Program-made: the position numbers and the translations under genes
Notes under the pieces: generated by a model
Database searches by the model: none
The model's input: the letters and a program-made list of their open reading frames with translations, nothing else
Told to the model about the DNA's origin: nothing
Source: Montifringilla adamsi
Taxonomy: Eukaryota; Chordata; Aves; Passeriformes; Passeridae
Direction of reading: 5' to 3'
DNA length: 64,000 nucleotides
NCBI GenBank assembly: GCA_017590115.1
Contig: JAGGNK010010225.1
Span: forward strand, 7,178,469-7,242,468
In this document: piece after piece, positions 11,461-24,942 of the stretch
Numbering within the stretch: the stretch's first letter is position 1
Layout: every line of letters starts with the position of its first letter

Positions 11461-14400
11461 TGACATAGAAAATGCTACTTCCAGGAGAAGATCTAGATTT
11501 CTTAGGCTTCTTTATTTTTCTCTTCAACTTTAATTTTCTAAGTTTCTTTCCACTCTCATATCAGTTTTCACAGCTCCACTACGTGCGTTTCCACTGTCTC
11601 ACTCCATTTCTGCACAGCCCACTATCCTCTGTCTTTTTACAGAGATGAGCAGGTCTCGAATATGATAATATGCCACATGGTAAGAAATTCTCTCTAAAAA
11701 GCTGGCACCTACATTCTGAGTAGAAATCACGTGTGCTTATCTCACTTTCATACACAGTGTGGGTGCTGTGTGCATGTGCCCACACAGATTCCTTGGGCTA
11801 ATATCCAAAACTTACCCTCTCCCTCGGATCTTCCTTTATTTTTAACTCAGACACACCAAATACAGACCTGAGCCTGAGGTTTCTCCTAAACTGGCTACTT
11901 GTAAGGATCACTCCCCAAACTCCTCTCCGTAGGCCTTCTCTGCTCTTGGCACCTGAGTTGGTGCTCGCGAGACCTGCCTGATCTTCTGTCAGGATGAATC
12001 AGACATGGGAGTTTATCATCATGCAGGTCCTAGCACACCATTTGCCTTTGTACATGTATCTGCAATTAAATACATCCATTTTACATTCAAAACACACAAA
12101 ACTGGGGAACAGGACAACACCGTCTCTGTGGAAAAATGTCATCCTCCTTCATCACCCCTACAACACAACTCAACATTTCTTTGTGAAGGGTGGATGAAAT
12201 GGGAAAATATCCCACTCTATACTATCTCTTCTCTTGTTCTACCTCTAAATGAAGTAGCATATTCTTCCCTGTCATTTTTATGGTTTTATATATACACACG
12301 CACGTTGGTCACACGCCTGTGTTTTTTATGTTCCAACTGACAAACTAGCTTTTTACATGCCTTTTACCTTGTTCTCTATCTTCAAATTCTTCATGTAATT
12401 TCTACTTCTCCAGGAATTTCACCAATTCATCACAGTGAACATGGTTATTTTTTAATTGCTATCCATACTGTAGTAAATATAAATGACAAAAATCATCAAA
12501 CATATGTTGCCTAAGTTGTATAAATATGCATATATGTTAAAGATGTGGTAGCAGGCAGGTGCACAGGAAATCTTCATAAAGTTAACAGCTACTGCAGCAA
12601 TAATAAACTGATGTTACCCTTTCAAATGCTAGTCAGGATTTTGCAAGCATTAGCCACCACCGTGTGATTTGAGCAGTGCCACTAATACAGATATAGTCAA
12701 GCTGGCAACTTGTCTCTCCCCCCGGCCCCAGTCTCCCCGTTTTTTCTCACAAAGAAATAGAATGAGTTTATTAAAGTATAGATGCCATTTTCATCTCGCA
12801 ACGTTAACTGTGTTGTCTGTATCCCAAAGGTACTGAGCCAGTCAACGCAAACAGCTGTGCCACCTACTTGCAACAGTTGTACACCCACCACAAAGCACGG
12901 GTAGGAGGAGCAGGTTAAAGCGAACCGTAAAGCTGCTGGTGTACCTCACTTTGCAGTTTACCCATTAGCTCGAGGGAAATTTCATCCCTTTGGAGAATAT
13001 GCATTGTATGTAGAGCTCGTAGCAGAGAGTATTCTTTTCCTCTCATCTCCTATAAACCACCTACTGCATTTTTATGTTCTACAATCACATACACCAAAAC
13101 AGTGTTTAGCAAATTAACATCAAGCTAAATAAAAGGCATATCAACCAACTTAGCAGGCAGCTTTTAGTTGCTTCTCTTCTGAGGATGTTGGGTGATCCGT
13201 GGGCTGAGAGCAGTATTTCCCTCATATTCTCATTATTTGATTTTAGTTCAATTGGATGAGTTTCATAGGAAAATTAATTATTTTCACAACTTTTATCAGT
13301 AGCCCTGATTACTGTAACATGAAGGAATAAGGCAAGCTGATGGAGGAAGAGACTGATTCAGCACGCCTCCGAGGGCAGCTACTCAGGCAGGATGACAAAA
13401 TTGCCCTTTCACTCCACCCCTTTGTGAGGAGAATCCCTGGCTGCAGAAACTCTGTGCACAACCACAGACAAGTGCATTGCATGTCTGTGCATGCACATTA
13501 CATGTGTGTTGGGGGGAGAGGGGGAAACACACATGGTTGTCTCTATGCAAGTGCACCGGATTTCTGATCTCTGCTGCAGATAGATGTGTGTGGTTTGATT
13601 TCTGTGAGAGTCAGTGGAAAAACATCTCTTCCCCCCTGTCTTAGGGCTCAAGTCTTGCTCATTGTAGGCCAAATACAATGCACGTGTTCAGCAAAGGTTT
13701 TGTGTCAGAGAGGAGATGTGACAGCAGGCAAAGAAATAAGAGAAGTAGCACATGTACATGCAGGCAAGAATACAGTCAGACTCTTGTCCAGTACTTCTCA
13801 AGGTCCTGCTACCTCTAACACTAACAGTGTCTCACAAAAAATTATAGCAACCAAGACTCCCCTACATCATCATATTAATATCCACAGCACAAACAAAACA
13901 CCGGCAGTTTTCAAAAGTGATGTTTATTTGAGGACAGATCTATGTATCAGTGAATGCCTAGACCTTGTCATCCTGATCCTCTGATACAATAACAGGAGCA
14001 CAATCAGTACCAAGTGTTCACGTAGAAAAATAAATACTTTTAACTACAGCACAATTAGTTGTGGGTTTCTTTCTGCCTCTTCAATATAATTAACTAGGGC
14101 TTTATCTTACCATTATCCTTCTATGCACTAGGGACTCAATCTAGGAACTTTTTCCTCACAGGACTCTAATATACTCTTATCTTTTTATATTAATTGAGTT
14201 ATCTTATACTGTCACAGAGGTAGTAGCTGAAACAGAGATGCAGAAAGAAAACGTCAGTCACTCCTGAGTCTATTTCAACCCAAAGAAGTTCAGCTAGGGA
14301 AGTGTTTCATTACCCAGTTCAAACCTTTCAGGGGTCTGGTTTCCCTGTCCCTGGAGTGTGAGCAGGGAAATCACACTGCTCAGAACAGCTCCATTATTCC

Positions 14401-16395
14401 ACTCAAATCACTTTAGCCTTACTAAAAAATGGTTGTCTCACTTTTTCTTGTGAGCACTGATGACCATTGATTCCCATCTTCTGGGAAGTCATTTCCAGCA
14501 AACCTCACTAGCATCTGACAGTGCACAACATTCTTGAAGCAGAAATCCCTGTATGGATTAAAAAGTGAGAGGAAAAACATGCATGGGCCATATAAATAAA
14601 GCCCAACATGCTTTATTTCTGTCTTGTTTGCACCATATTATGTGCTGCCATCAGTATATGTCACACTCCCCCAAAAGTTACTGCTTAGCGCAACAATTAT
14701 TGTCATTCACATGACACTAATCTTTAAGTTACACTGTTTAATGCAATGATGGGAAAGGATGATAAGTTGAAAATAGAAAAATGGGAGTTGCAGAATTCAG
14801 GTCTGCAGTGATACCTTTAGCAAGACCAAAAGAGTAGTGCTAACTAAAGCAAGGGGCCTGAACAAAAGGCCATCTCCAGTTCAGAAATGCCCGCAGTGCT
14901 TTTTCTTTAGTTTGACTTTCTGAGGTTGGCTCTTGGAAGCATCACCCTTCCTAGGCTGAGAGGTAACCACTGTAGTACTATGTAATAATCACACAAGGAA
15001 GGGTATAAATTGGCAAAGGCCAAGAAATTTAAAACTCAAGATCTGATGTCTAATTTATAAACAAACGCAGAAAAAATTTCTAGCCCTTGCATTTGCTGAA
15101 GTTCACTGCCCTTTCACTGCAGTAAAGGACTGAGGAAATAAATTGGAGCGTAAAAAGTCATATCCACCGCCCTGTCCTTCATCCATGCTTGGGGAAATAC
15201 AGCTGAGTCTCCTCAAAGAAGTCAGAAATGTTTATATATGTATTCTTTTAAATCTAGAATGAGTATATAAAGTAGGTCCATCATATCTCTAAATACCCTC
15301 TTCACAGGTGTTATCTAAACTCAGGAGAGATGAATCCCTGATGACCCACAAGAGACATTGGAGAAAGCAACTATGAGTTTTTGAATCCCAAAGAATCTTA
15401 ATGTACCCCTTCCTCATGGCAAATGATCCTTTTGCCATACCAAACATCCTGGTGACTGCTCCAAAACCGAGTCGTGTTTGCCATTTTATCCCACACACCA
15501 GGAGCCCCAGAGGGTCCCAGTCCAGCTGCTGACCCCTCTTGCCTTTGCTGGTGGACTGTTGTGTCTCACACAAGCCAGGTAGGAGATTTATAGAAGGGGT
15601 AATAAACAGAGGGTTACTGTCAACTATGAACACTCCGTAACTGAGATCAAACTGGAGTGAGTAGCCATAAAATAATATTGCCTGCTGCATTCATTTCAGT
15701 ACTGAGAACCTCATCATGAGACCTGTCCAGTCCAAGTCCCTGGGCAAAGATTTTTTAAGTAAGTTCCGGATGCAATTTTACAGAGGGCTTTTCCTTGCCT
15801 GGATGGAGGCAAACTCAAGTATCAGCTCATATATTCACATGTCAGCAAGTGAAATTTTGTAGGAGAGGAATATGCCGGAAGTCACTGCCAACCAGTGACC
15901 TCAGCAGTTTTCTTTCAAGATACTTCCCTGTGCTCTCCCTGTATAACTCCATCCTTCTCCTTATTAAGAGAATTAATTTACTCCAAAACAATACACATAA
16001 ATTAGAAGTTCAAGTAGCAAGAGCAAGTAGTCCCAATTAATTCTTTTGTATATGATCTAGAAACAAACAAAAAAAAAAATCCAAGCCATTACCTTAAAGA
16101 AAAGCTTATATTTCCACATAGGTATGCTTGAAAGGAATATAAGAGGGACTTAGACAAAATGGACTAGCTCCAAATAATAAAGTACCAGTTTAAGAAAAAT
16201 GCACTGGCCAAGATTACAGCAAATTATACACTCCTGTACCTAAGCACCATTAACACTCTTGAATTAGAAATATACATGCTAAACTCCAAGGATCAGGACA
16301 AAGCCCTTAGCCTGTAATGACATTTTCTTAGCAAAGAAAACTGTATTTTTCACTTGTTTTCTCTGTAAATGGCCTTAAATATCTTATTAAACTTT

Positions 16396-16399
<4 letters not shown>
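11461..16399. other. Noncoding DNA, no gene seen
   Basis: Open frames of 111 codons (12005-12340 +), 132 codons (13586-13984 +) and 133 codons (15289-15690 minus) have no recognisable domains and no coding context. The 14209-14275 stretch faintly recalls an antisense MIR-type SINE but is too diverged to call. The segment is otherwise unique-looking AT-rich sequence. Confidence 0.55.

Positions 16400-16429
<30 letters not shown>
16400..16429. repeat. Poly-A tract (30 A)
   Basis: Thirty consecutive A. No retroposed gene or LINE is recognisable upstream. Confidence 0.9.
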
Positions 16430-16432
<3 letters not shown>

Positions 16433-16919
16433 AAAAACCCAGCTTTGACTGACAGAGAATGCAGTTTCTGCTTGAAACAGAGAAGAAAATTATAGCAATC
16501 GCAAGTGACCTGTTCTATGAGAAACAATTAGGCAAGCTGAAGTATAGTTACCATGATGTACTCAGCCTGTAGTCCTAGAAACAAGGTATTTCTGGGCCAT
16601 GCTAGACTGAGAACATTAGTGTATAAACCATATCATGACCTGAAAAAAGGCACTCACCACATACTCTTGGATCAAGCAGGGAGAGGAAAGGGCATAGCTA
16701 TATCTCTATTCTCTCCCATTAATCTGTCCACCCACTCCATGGATGTCAATGAAATAAGGTTCAGCCTGAGGGCCAAATTCTGGTTTCACTTACTGCTGCA
16801 GTCTGTCATCAAAATTTGGTGAATGCTTTGCAGATCTGACCAAATCAGTCCACAACACTTTTAATTTCTGCTGTTTCAAAATGCCAAGAATTTTTTCTTC
16901 ACAGTCGTTAGAGTCTGAC
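16430..16919. other. Noncoding DNA with a possible old repeat trace
   Basis: An open frame (16553-16822, 89 codons) is unsupported. Around 16745-16800 the text matches, loosely, a very old dispersed amniote repeat whose ends begin with GGGCCAAATTCTG-like sequence and whose centre has the phrase 'ATGTCAATG'. I cannot name the family, and the match could be chance. Confidence 0.3.
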
Positions 16920-16970
16920 TTTTTTTTTTTTTTTTTTTTTTTTTAATCTGAGATTTAAATCTGAGATTTG
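16920..16970. repeat. Poly-T tract (25 T) plus 12-13 bp tandem duplication
   Basis: Twenty-five T are followed directly by two copies of an AATCTGAGATTT unit in tandem. The duplication is short and identical, consistent with slippage next to the homopolymer. Confidence 0.85.
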
Positions 16971-19900
16971 CCTGAAGGAAAACATTTACGGAAAACACCA
17001 TACAGGCCATGGCTTCTTCATAGCCTTAGAAGCCCCTCTGGAAAGCTGTTAGCCTCTCAGAAAAGGAATATAACCAGCTGACTCCAAGTGCCACTTGATC
17101 AATAATGAGATATTCAGAAGGAGTCTTAATTTTATCTAACCAGAGGGATGAGACTATCATCTTCCCTGACAACCAAAAACTCAGCAGAGACCTCTTAAAG
17201 GGAATCATCTCCATTAAATTGTTGCCTGCTTGCAAGCAATAGCAGTAGTGGCACTCACCAGCTTTCAGCTGGAAATACTGGGGGAGAATGCAGCAGGTAA
17301 ATTGGTGCTTTGCAGGGGCATTGCACACATACCCGTGGCATTATGTCATTGTGGCACACTCATCCATAGAGTCTGCAGGGACTTGCAGTCACTGCTCACA
17401 CTATGCCTGACGTGCTAGGATGCCCCAAAAGTAAAGCATATATGTCCTGCAACAATGTATGTGTGTGTGTGCACATGGACAGCCTTTCCACACATGGTGT
17501 TCCATGCATGCATCACAATATCAGCATAACATCTTTTAAATGAAAAATTTAAATTAAAATGTGATGTTCTAAAAGAACATTTGCAGTTCACACCACTGTA
17601 AAAACTTACTCTGACTTTTTAAAATTTACATTATCATAACATTTTTATTACTCCCAATTAAGATTTTTAGGGAAGAGCAAATATTTAAAATGGCAGGTTG
17701 GTGACCTTAATATATAGATCTTCTTAAAGAAAAATGTTCTCTTTTTGCAGACTGACACATGTTATCATTAGTAAATTTCAATTCTTAGTCAATACTAAAG
17801 AACATAAACAACTCATAATTTCTTTATACAATTTCTTTCCAACTGAACAGCTTACAGATGAGAGAAATTAAATTCTTCTCAGGGAGATAGTATGGTTTTC
17901 TCATGACTTAAAGATGAAAAACAAAGACAAATTTACCTCCAAAGCTTTAGGTTTGTGCTTGCCAACAATGAGTTGAGTAATTAATCTGACAAAAACAGTG
18001 GAAAAAGAAAAAAAAAGAAAAAGAAAAAAAGGTCCAATAAAAAGAATAATTTTTGATGTAATAGAACAAGAATCAGACCAGTAGCCAAAGACAAGAAGTT
18101 TCAGGAATAATAAAAGGGAACAGTTTGACTTGCTAATAAATTATGAGATTCTGAAGTGCACAAAACATAAGAAAGAGTATCTGCATAGGTAATGGTTAAA
18201 GACATATTATGAGACAGGCAGATGATAATTCACTTTTTCTGTGATGTAACCCAACACTGTTTAGTCCCTTCTTAACAACCCTTCAATCATGTCTCATTTC
18301 ATTTAAGTCTAAATAACACTTCAGCCACCTCCTACAGGGGAGGACTTGCAGATTTCCCTCTGGAAATACATTTCTATAGCCTCAGAGTGTCCAAAAACCC
18401 CCAAATTTTATTTTCACTTCTACAATGAGAAAGTATTTAAGTAAGACAGAATTATGAAACCAAGGTTGCACAACATGTCACTTGTTCTCAAAAATTAATC
18501 TGATAGTGTTTGCAGTCATGTATTTGTGTACCTCGCATTAGGCCTCACCTTATGTTCTGTCTATATTTGGGCTGTAGCAGGTTTTCAAGTAACCTAAGTC
18601 AACTTTAGTTATAAAACGATTATTAGCATAAATATGAATAACGTTTTTTAGACAGATTCTATCATCCTGACTGTAGGAAAGCTCAGTGGTATAAGTCTGA
18701 AATTAATACTTACTATCTGGTGTCTCTCACCAACCCCAGGACTTCTGAGGCCAGATGTACACCTCTGCTTTGTAGATCAAGGTCAGACGGCATGTCCAAA
18801 GCAGATAATTAAAACCCTTCCCCAGCTGAAATGATGAGTCCTTCATTCTCCCAAAATCTCATCCTGTACACAAAATTGTCCAGATTTACAAACCTCTAAC
18901 CTGATGAGTTTGACACAATTTCCGTAGGTATTAGTCAATCTTTTCAAAAGACTTTTAGATGCATAGCTGCATTGCCCAAGTCAATAATTCTTTATAAAAG
19001 GTCCTCAGGCAAAATACATAACTAGTCTGAAATGAGTTTTGACTCAGTAGCCTGCAAGTTATGTCAGGCAAGACCAGGAAACAGCCCTATTTTCAGAGCA
19101 AATACAATTCACAGTGAATCAAAAAGCTTGCTAAAGACTACAGAAACATTTGGAGACCATGGAGATGCAATCTCACTCATATTCTATCATAATGTCGACA
19201 TAAAAGTTCTTGCCTCAATTCAGTTCCACCATGATGAATAGCATGTGGCTTCATTGTATTATGAGACTTAAAACCTGTTGGTTTCAATTTAAATTGAGAT
19301 GATAGCTAAGCACATCTACTTTCAGCATGAACCAATCAAAAAAAGATGTGGTTTTCCATAGAAACATCTCTACCAATAGTTTATATATGCTGAAGTAGCC
19401 AATTACATCTTGGCACACTCAAAAATACATAGCAACAGCAATGACAGCATGGCAACAGCAGCTGCTGCACAACGGAAAAATTAGAAAATTACTCTTTAGA
19501 AAAAAATATATTCTGTTAATTCACTTTGTTTACATTTTCTTTCATGAAATAGTTTTGGAAAACACTGTATGTGTAGCTAACTTCTTGTGTACCTCATTAC
19601 TGGATGGGTGAATTAAGATTATTAACAAAAATATTCCTTGTTTTCAAAGTTGCCTTCCACTGTGAGTATTATTCTGCACATGGCAAATCATTCAGAAAGT
19701 GTGGGAATTCCATATGAGTTCCTCCCAAATGAAGGTATTCCAGCGGGCACGAGTTCACTTTTCATAGCCAGTATGTTGACTTTGTTGTGACAGGACAACC
19801 ACCCTAAGCAGCGGGGCCTTACCTGACAACCTAGGAATGGCCTGGCCATGGTGGAAAGGCTGATTCTTCCCTCAGGCGAAGCCATCAGGTTTTCTCTTCA

Positions 19901-21826
19901 TAGAGTGTGACATTTGCCATATGATCAGATGTATTTACATGAGTATGCACTTAAAAATACATAAAGGGAGGACAGGGATTTTAAATAGCCATGGTGGAAA
20001 TACTGGGTTTTTTTAAATTGTTAAGGTCCAGCTCCTGCCTCCATGAGCATATGTTTCACTTCCACTCTCCCCTTCCCAGAGGAATGTCCCACTTTTATTA
20101 TGGGACAGCGCCCACAAGAGTGGTTGTACAGTGCTCGATTTACACTGTGTCAGTGACGATATAGCAGGGAACAAGCAAAGGGTTGTCAGTACTTTCTCAG
20201 CGGGGCGTGAACGTGTATGACCCTATCGAAGTGCCACCTGTGTGTATAACAGAGCTGCAGAACATGGCAGTTCACAACACACGTTTTTGAAGGGAGGTGA
20301 TGGGAAGGCAAAAAAAACCTGTGCAAGAAATCCAGTAATTATGTTCACAGTGGCAGTGTCATGTGTCTAAATAATATTTTTGGTGTTTTATCTGTTTGTA
20401 GATTTGTATCATATTCCCCTGGGATATGAAGTAAGCCGTGTGTTTCTCTACAGTTAAGGATGAGGCAGTTTCCCTAGTATAAATCCTGCCATTCTGTAGC
20501 TATTAGCATCTGCAAAGTTAATCTACTCTCTGGTAAGGCACAAATATATTTTGATATACCAAGAGTGGCTACATTTGAGTTGATCAGATAGTTATGTAAA
20601 TCATTTGTAAGTATGGATTCCAGCAACACTAGATAGAGAATTTCAGCTTTACTTTGTTCATTCTAAATAGGACTCAGTTTTGAGGCTTAATGTATGTTTC
20701 ACAGTGGTTTTGTTTTGTTTCTGCGCAAGCCTATGTTCTGGAAAGACGCGTGAGACCATACCCACTTCCTGACTGCCCTGCAGATGCCAGAGTGTCTGCC
20801 CAATAATATGAAGAGATCAGTGATTGAAAGGGAAAGATATTTTCTCTCACTTATATTAAAGCATCATTAGATAGAGCAATGAGTGGTTTTTTTTCAAATT
20901 TTCTCTTTCTTCTTCTGCTTGGCCCAGAAAGTGGACTCCAGATGAGATGAACGTTAATCCGTCCAGGGTGGCCTTTCCTCTGTCCTCTTGTCCCATCTCA
21001 ATAGGTGTCTTGGAGGGCTTTGAATGTTATTTTTGAATCCACCCACATAAAGAGCTGCTCTCTAAAATGACCTTTGAACATGACTGAGGGAAGATAGTAC
21101 TCTCTCAAGTACTGCTTATTGTCCTGCTTTTACACATTATTTATATGCTTCATCTTCCACTTGTCCTGCTCTTATCCCATTGACCAGGTTCATAGCGGTC
21201 ATGGCTATGATAAAAATCATTATTATCAGTTATAGCTGCTCTACTTCATTTCAGATAACACTTCTCTTGGATGAGAATGGAAGTGTATGTACTGCTGCTA
21301 GTAGCCCTTATCGTTTCTCAAGCTGTCAGTGAACAGTCGTTATTGTTCTTCCACTTCTCCTTCTATTGTGAGGACAGTTAGTTATCCTACTTCTCATAAA
21401 GCTTCTGGTTTGTAAATTAGCTTTCTATGTAAAACTCTTATTTAAATCTGGAAGCCTTCACCCTTCTTCCCCTAGCTGCATATGGGGGAAATTAGTCACC
21501 AAATGGAAATGTGGCTGAGACTAGAAAATGAAATGTATATATTTTTGAAGAAAAAAAAAATCTCTACCTTCCTGAGTAGGATTCAGGGCTGGCATATTTT
21601 GAATTTCAGCATAACAGGTACGTTCTCATCACTTTTCTCTTCTAGTTCTTGGCTGAAATCATCAAGCATTAGAGTGAATCTTTCTATTCAGTATGGTGAA
21701 AACGACCTCATGTAACCTCTTGCCATCCCAGGAGAAGAACAAAAAACTTTCTGGCAAACTTGATCATTCCTTGAGTTTTAGGGGCCAAGACTCGTGTAAT
21801 GGTGATGTATATGACATGTGGAGGTG
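16971..21826. other. Noncoding DNA, no gene seen; CpG patch near 20.1-20.3 kb
   Basis: No supported gene. A short GT run lies at 17457-17472 and an A/G-rich run at 18004-18031. At 20108-20283 about eight CpG occur in 176 bases, standing out from CpG-poor flanks. Open frames (up to 100 codons, 17026-17328 minus) have no recognisable product. Confidence 0.55.
21822..21826. repeat. Target-site duplication of the LTR, left copy
   Basis: AGGTG immediately precedes the TGTAGTGGG start of the LTR; the identical pentamer follows its end at 22441-22445. Confidence 0.7.
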
Positions 21827-21953
21827 TGTAGTGGGTTGACCTTGGCTGCATGCCAGGTGCCTACCAAGCTGCTCTGTCACTCCCCTTCCCAGCAGGACAG
21901 GAGAGAGAAAATAAGATGTAAAATAACTGGTAGGTTGAGATAAAGCAGTTTAC

Positions 21954-21988
<35 letters not shown>

Positions 21989-22440
21989 AAAAAAATTCCC
22001 CAAAAGGGGAAAAATAATCACTACAAATAATCACTACTTCCCATTGGCAAGCTATGTTCAGCTATTTCCTGGGAATCATGGCTTCAGCATGTGGAGAAGT
22101 TGGTCTGGAAGGTAAACATTTTATAACAACAAATTCCCCCACTTCATCCTCCCTCCCATAGCTTTTATATCATCACATGGTATGGAATATCCTTTTTTGT
22201 CAGTTTAGGTCAGCTTGCCTAATTGTGTCCCCTCTTAGGATCTTGCCCACTTCCAAAGCCTTGATGAAGCCTGGGGAGAACATTAGAAAGAGCATTAGAA
22301 AGTGTTGATGTTGTGCCAGTGCTGCCCAACAGCACCCAAAACACTGGTGTGTTATCAACGCCTTTCTAGCGACCAATGCAAAGCACAGCACTGAGGCCTG
22401 CCAGGGGAAAATGAACCCCATCTCAGCCAGACCCAATAGA
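21827..22440 (+). mobile_element. Solo LTR, avian ERVL-like endogenous retrovirus
   Basis: The element begins TGTAGTGGGTTGACC and continues with the CTTGGCTG...GCCAGGTGCC and CACTCCCC...CAGCAGGACAG phrases typical of a common bird ERVL-type LTR. It also holds the CACTACTTCCCATTGGCA and CATGGTATGGAATATCC phrases seen inside that LTR, and ends near CAGCCAGACCCAATAGA. A 5-bp direct repeat AGGTG flanks it (21822-21826 and 22441-22445), the length usual for class III ERVs. The last dinucleotide is GA instead of the expected CA. Length is 614 bp. No internal gag, pol or env sequence and no second LTR is present, so this is a solo LTR left by recombination. An A tract (21960-21987) and a 12-bp internal duplication (22013-22024, 22026-22037) are later changes. 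A TATA-like TTTTATAT lies at 22163-22170. Family naming is from memory. Confidence 0.9.
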
Positions 22441-22445
22441 AGGTG
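22441..22445. repeat. Target-site duplication of the LTR, right copy
   Basis: AGGTG directly follows the LTR end and matches 21822-21826. Five bases match by chance about once in a thousand, so the support comes from the exact placement at both predicted ends. Confidence 0.7.
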
Positions 22446-24942
22446 TGAAAGCACTTCTACACTGTGTGAAACACGAGTTACAGGAAAACTCCAAGAGCCA
22501 GGTTTGGTTGGGCGAAGAGTGATGGATGTCATCCACAGATGTAGCTGCTTATGGCAGCTAAATCACTGTGTAAGTTATAATTTTATGCAATTAAGAATAC
22601 AAGGATCTGCCACATCAAGCTGACCTATCTTATATTTTTATTGAAGCCCTTCTGTGGCTTTGTCCTTCCCTTGTCTCTCCCTTGCTTGCCACAGACACTA
22701 GGCCAGAAACACAGATGTTGATGCTCTTGTCCTTTTTCCTCTGTGCCACACTCCCAGTGGGAATCTGCACGTGTGATGCAGCACTCAGGTTGCTTTCTAC
22801 CAGCAGCTCTTTTTTCCGTACTTTTCCTCTGAAGTGACACTTGTTTCTGTCTACTCTTCAAGGTGCTGCCCGTTTGCAAGAACTGACACTCTTTTCCACT
22901 CTGTCACTGGGAGAACATTTTTGAGTGCCAGTGTGGGCCACCCACTTGATAAAAATGGTCATGATACTAAAATTATCGAGAGCCAGCTGTCTCTTCCTCC
23001 TCTTCATTCAGACAACAATCTTTCCACGTGCAAAATCCTCATAGTTTTTAACAAATAGGAAAAGGTGCACGACAGTGTCACATCTCAGCAGAGCAGAGGG
23101 GAATAAGAAAGTGGTACAAGATCAAAGGGAAAATATAAAAGTACTGTAAGTGGTCTGAAGAGCATCCTCTGGGACAAGGGAAAAGAAATGATGCAATGGG
23201 AACAATTGAATGACATGGTCATTCTCAGAGGTGACCAGTTACACAAAATTTATTTGCTTTAATGTAAACTATTTGGCAAAAAGCAGATAGCACCTGTGCG
23301 CCAGATACATAAAGATGCATGTAATCTGCTCATGATCTATCTGCAGGCTGCACTGTCAGTCGCTTGATGTGCATGAGCCTAGTGTGGGGAGACAGGGAAG
23401 AAAGGAAGAGCAACTAACTAACTAACTGTAGCACAAGAATGGAAAGCTTTCCTAATTGTCTCAGTTCTTGTTTTTCTTTCCTTCACTGAATGGCAGTTTT
23501 GACCCCACAGAATATTTTTTTTTTTTTTTTAGATCAGGCTTCAAATACTGAAGATTTAATTCACACTTTTTTAAACCAACAAGCTGAATTATCCATCTGG
23601 TTGTCTAATATATTTTTGTGGTAGCTTTAGGTCCTAGCAAATTGGGTATTTCAGTACCTGGACGTCTCCAGTATACCAGAACATAATGACAATGAACACG
23701 TACATTGGTGGAAAAAGGGGGGGCCTGTATTTCTGTATAAGCATGATAATACATTCTGACACCATAAGAGCAGTATTTTCTGTCAATCAGCTTGAATTCT
23801 CTGTAAGTCTCAGACATATAAGTCACATTGAGAGGGTTATGCATTTCACAAGTGGATTTTTATATAAATACTTTCTCTGGCTCCAGTTCAATACAACAAA
23901 AGAAGTCAAACATTAGTCTGTATTTGTATTTCTTCACTGAAATGTTTTGACATAAACTGCACACAATCCTAGCTGAAAAGTGCCATACTGTTTGGAAGAA
24001 ACTGCTGTGAACACCTCTATTGTTCACAAAATGCCAAAGTTTTTGCTTCTTAGAAACTTGAAGGCCTCATTTCCACAGCCCCATCAGCACTTTTGTTCTA
24101 AAGAGCACACAGTTCTGTATATAGCCTTCTCCTTCCTCTCCTAGGCTTCCGTCCCTTGTAAGTAGATTCAGAAACCTACTAACTCCACAGAGGGCTACAA
24201 AAATGACATCTGACCTTTGCCAAAACAGTGAAACATCTACAACAAAATGGTGGCTGTTTTCTATTCAATCATATTCAAATATCTATTTTTGCACAGTATT
24301 AAATGAATCAGTGTCAGTCTACAGCATATTTGCTTACAGTGCATGGCAACTTCTTGAGTCAAACTGATCAGCTGCACTGCTTAATTGTAGAATAACTCAA
24401 GGAAAGTAGAGTTATTCTGGATTTGCCCCAGAATTCCTCCATTCCCTTGACATGTAATGGAAATGATCACAGCCACCACCTAAAAATTGCACAGTTTGGG
24501 TACAGCTCTGCAAGATGGTAACAGATGAGTGGTGGAGTGACTGCGGTGTGACAGCCAACTTCACCACATCCAGAATAACCTAGAGACTTTCCCAAAAATG
24601 TACCAGCTAGCAGAGTCTCAAAGTTTGGCTAAATTGATCAAGCATCTGCAGCACACTGGTCATCTGACTACTCTCTTTTCCTCTGAGAATGCCCTAACAT
24701 TCAGTCAGCATTCACCCAGCATTCATCCATTCACCCCAGCCCTTCCTTATCCTCCTTGTAGCCTGTCTAGCTACCACAGAACAGCAAAATCCTCTAAAAG
24801 AACAGAAAACCTTAAATCCTCAAATTCCACTTATGGGAAAATATGGACGCATAGTCCTGAGGCAGATTGTCTGTAAAAGCATGTTCCACTTCATAGTGCT
24901 CATTTTAGGAAATCACGCTGAGACACACAGTGTATTCTATTC
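22446..24942. other. Noncoding DNA, no gene seen
   Basis: Only short unsupported frames (up to 92 codons). A short (AACT)n run lies at 23412-23428 and a 16-base T tract at 23515-23530. No recognisable repeat family. Confidence 0.55.

Noticed and set aside
14209..14275. Antisense MIR-type SINE
   Set aside because: Only loose phrase similarity, with no continuous alignment on either side.
17564..17580. Steroid-receptor-like palindrome (ATGTTCT, 3 bases, AGAACAT)
   Set aside because: The half-sites are everted relative to the glucocorticoid response element order, and a 7-bp palindrome is expected by chance.
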